Positions 61,468 to 64,000 of a stretch of DNA of 64,000 bases are shown in pieces (the stretch's first letter is position 1; each line of letters opens with the position of its first letter). The notes under the pieces were generated by a model that saw nothing but the letters and a program-made list of their open reading frames with translations, searched no databases and had not been told where the DNA came from. Source of the stretch: Diphasiastrum complanatum (Eukaryota; Streptophyta; Lycopodiopsida; Lycopodiales; Lycopodiaceae); NCBI GenBank assembly GCA_029204225.1, contig CM055098.1, forward strand, positions 53,520,054 to 53,584,053, written 5' to 3'. The translations under genes and the position numbers were made by a program.

Positions 61468-62055
61468 AACTCTGAATTTGAATCACCAATATACATCTCT
61501 TGCTATCTTAACTCATTGTTGTGTCTCTGATTGAATGAGTCTAAGAGTCTCTTCAGCATGAGAGTGTGTTTACAACAAGTAGTGCACATGTATTTATATT
61601 TTTTACAAGTAGAGTTGAGGAAGTCCTCCAAATCCAAGGTAGAGCCTCCAAAAGCAACCTGCAAGCTTCAAGATGCTCCCCAACTCCAAGCTAGGATGCC
61701 TCCACCTGCAAGTAAGGATCTGCAAGCCTCCAAGGATCTCTCCTCCACCTGTGTCCCTACTCTTTAAACACAAAGATAGATAACAAGCTGGCCTCAAGTA
61801 TTCACCACCCAACCATAGCTAGATCCAAGCTCCAAGCAAGACCTATCTAGCACCCCCTTGCTAATCATAAACAAATCACAAGCATACCACAACACTCCAT
61901 AGCATTCTCAAGATCCAAACCCTACTTATGTCCCATATCGTAAGCAAGATCCAAACCTCAAGCATACTACCACAAGAAAGCACTCTACACACTAGTAGCA
62001 ACACTAGAGCATAAGCAAAGAAAACAAGAGAGATCTCTCCTCCCCCTCCCCCCCA
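61468..62055. other. Spacer, no gene seen
   Basis: C- and A-rich with many ctccaagc-like words; no recognisable domain. Confidence 0.4.
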
Positions 62056-62988
62056 ATGGGCACCCTACTACCCTCATATGGATGGCCCATGGACCCCTCC
62101 AATGCTTATGGATGCGCAGGACATCCGGGTATACAAAGAACGCTTGACTTAGTTCAAAGGCAATTTTGGTGTCCTAAGATTAAAAGTCAGGTAGAGGCCT
62201 ATGTACTTAAATGTACTAAGTGCCAGTTAAATAAAGTAGAGAGGCTAAAAGCTAGTGGCCTGTTACATCCTTTAGATATTCCTACTGGAAAGTGGGAAAG
62301 TATATTTATGGATTTTGTGGTCGGGCTACATTCGGATATTCATGGAATTACTACAATTAGCAATAGTGAAGCTAAGATGTATGTAACTTTCATTGATGAT
62401 TTTTGTAGATTTTGTTGATCTATCTATTAAAGAGAAAAGATGAAGTGTATGATGTCTTGTTAAGTTCAAGAATGCAAGGGAGAGCCAATTTTCCACAAAG
62501 ATCAAGTGCTTAAAGAGTGACAATGTTGGAGAATACATATTTACCAAGTTTAAGGCTTTTTGTGATGAGCATGGGATCAAGAGGGAGTATACAACACCAA
62601 GCAAAATAGAGTGGCCGAGAGGAAGAATAGGACTTTATGTGAAAGTGCCAAAGCCATGAGGTTAAGTGCTAATCTTTATAAGCCATTTTGGGATCAAGCT
62701 TTGTTGTGTGCTAATTTCTTGTGCTATAGGTGGCCGAGTGCTGTTTTGGATGGAAGGACACCTTTTGAGATGCTTAAAACTTTTGGATGCACATGCTATG
62801 TCAATATAACTCTTGATGATAGGACCAAGGAGGATCCATCTTCAAGGAAAGATATATTCATTGGATATAGTGAGGTGAGTAAAGCCTACAAGATTTACAT
62901 TCCTACTACTAATAAGGTTTTATTGGTAGAGATGTCATTTTTGATGAGGGGAATACTCCAAAGGTTTCTTCAAGTGATGATGTTGTAG
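62056..62988 (+). pseudogene. Ty3 integrase N-terminus joined to Copia integrase
   Basis: The open frame 62056-62418 begins with the Ty3 H2C2 zinc-binding region (GHPGIQRTLDLVQRQFWCPK, then CTKCQLNK) and PLDIPTGKWESIFMDFVVG. It then passes without a stop into Copia integrase text (SEAKMYVTFIDDFCRF). After several stops the Copia integrase resumes in the frame 62611-62988 (ERKNRTLCESAKAMRLSANL, FGCTCYVNI, RTKEDPSSRKDIFIGYSE). Joined near 62340-62370. Either one element inserted into another or the halves were fused by template switching. Not functional. Confidence 0.75.
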
Positions 62989-63325
62989 ATGGATCTAACA
63001 TTGAAATGACTTCCTTCTATCTTGCAAATTATGGCGAATCTCCGCAAAATATTCTGCAAGGTTTCGCTCCTAATCCACATATAGACTGAATAATTCCGGA
63101 TAAGCCATATTGATATTTATTAGCAAACCTGCATCATTGAATACGTCTAAATATGCAACCGCTTGTGGTTTGTATAGCTGAAACTGCGACTTTCGCTTCC
63201 AAAAATGTCGCTTATTATCTTCGTTTCACAAAAATTGAAGTTCTTTGATACGGATATATTCGCAAGCATACATAGCCGAAGAGCCTATGTATAACTCTAC
63301 CGATCCGAAAGGTACAACCTGGAAT
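62989..63325. other. Spacer, possibly the end of the minus-strand gene to the right
   Basis: Minus-strand frames here have several stops and no recognisable domain. Confidence 0.3.
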
Positions 63326-64000
63326 TTACCCTGGATTATGCCCCAACAGAGACATCCTTTCTGCTTGATAGTGAAAGTCATCCTTCTCCCATGCTCGCTT
63401 CCAGTCGTCGAAGGCGATCCCTACTGCGCCTGGTAGCATCATGTAATCCACACACCATTGCAACTGAATATTAAAAGCATGTGGACACCATTTCCAGAAG
63501 CGATCAACAAATGCACGGAATCTGTCAGCGCATACCTTCAACTGATTTCGCCACATTCGCTATGGTTGAGTAGATGTAGTTGCAAAATTCTGAGTTTGCA
63601 ACTCAGCAGCCAGCTTCTGATCTTCCATTTGTTGCTTTTGGGTTGACAGCTCCTGTTCGAACTGGTCAATCTTCACGATAGCCTCCAGGAATTCTGGATG
63701 GTCTGAGGCTCCGGTGCAGGTAGGCATAGCTTGGAGTTGTTGTGTAAGTTCATCATTTCGCAGCAAGGCCTGCAAATAATCATTGTGCACATCGGGCCCG
63801 CTGCAAGATGGGGTGGCATCACTGGAGAGCTCCTTCAGCTCCGCCAACTCTTCCTCGACAAGTGCCTTCGCATCCTCGAGCGGTTGTAAGAACTTGACTC
63901 AAAAATTGTTGAGCATCTGGCCTTGGAGCTGGTTCAGCTTCGTGAGATCGACAATGATTAACCCTGCGGTGGTGCTCAGGGACAAAGTAGCTTCTGCCTT
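63326..64000 (-). pseudogene. Unrecognised protein with coiled-coil part, runs off the window
   Basis: On minus from the window edge: LNQLQGQMLNNF, a TGA near 63899, then an open frame to 63560 rich in E, L and Q (LVEEELAELKEL, IVKIDQFEQELSTQKQQM), which looks like a coiled coil, and a second frame 63556-63326 (WCPHAFNIQLQWCVDYMMLP, AFDDWKRAWEKDDFHYQ). Base composition is richer in G and C than the neighbourhood, which suggests coding sequence of different origin. Not identified; a retroelement gag-like protein or a host gene fragment are both possible. The 5' end lies outside. Confidence 0.35.

Overview
This is nuclear DNA of a land plant with a large, transposon-rich genome. The only host gene I recognise is a complete three-exon SMXL/D53-type gene on the minus strand (5761-10400). 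It encodes a repressor of the strigolactone/karrikin pathway and carries an RGKT motif and an LDLNL EAR motif. Most of the rest is mobile-element sequence of different ages, with AT-rich gaps in which I see nothing. The sequence does not fix the species; a fern or another non-flowering plant is plausible but unproven.

The notable part is 16.9-35.6 kb (with a remnant at 1-920). Three side-by-side partial copies (C, 16.95-21.24 kb; A, 22.22-27.72 kb; B, 29.22-35.60 kb) share a gene order that no named family I know explains. The order is a multi-exon transposase-like gene on plus, a convergent zinc-ribbon-like gene on minus (gene 1), then a plus-strand gene whose product starts with a histone H3-like domain. 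Where that gene extends further (A and B), the H3-like domain is joined in one reading frame, through a proline-rich linker, to a Ulp1/C48 SUMO-protease-like domain. A fourth gene on minus (gene 2) follows in copy A. Copy A is bounded by 27-bp inverted repeats. All three H3-like heads begin with a tail resembling canonical H3 (MDRKKQTRR, MDRRKQTRR, MAFMKQTTQ) and keep the KRVTIM block. I read this as an undescribed multi-gene DNA transposon that captured a histone H3 and a SUMO protease. The copies seen here carry stops, frameshifts or deletions, so this is a family inferred from dead copies.

Region by region: 1-3.7 kb, copy D remnant, gag-like debris and a Copia gag. 3.7-5.7 kb, gap. 5.76-10.4 kb, SMXL. 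10.4-16.7 kb, gaps with one Ty3 and one Copia fragment. 16.7-22.1 kb, a TG/GA microsatellite, copy C and a Copia gag. 22.2-35.6 kb, copies A and B separated by LTR fragments. 35.6-37.5 kb, two LTR ends with tRNA-Met-type primer sites. 37.5-44.2 kb, a Ty3 integrase cut by a very recent Copia insertion (38373-43832) with apparently identical 682-bp LTRs and a TACAG target duplication. 44.2-50.95 kb, a gag-only terminal-repeat element with a minisatellite. 51-54.7 kb, Copia debris. 54.7-59.3 kb, gap. 59.3-64 kb, Copia and Ty3 fragments, a Ty3-type LTR with a TGGCGCC primer site, a short direct-repeat element enclosing six tandem primer-binding-site-like motifs, a Ty3/Copia integrase chimera, and an unrecognised minus-strand open frame at the edge.
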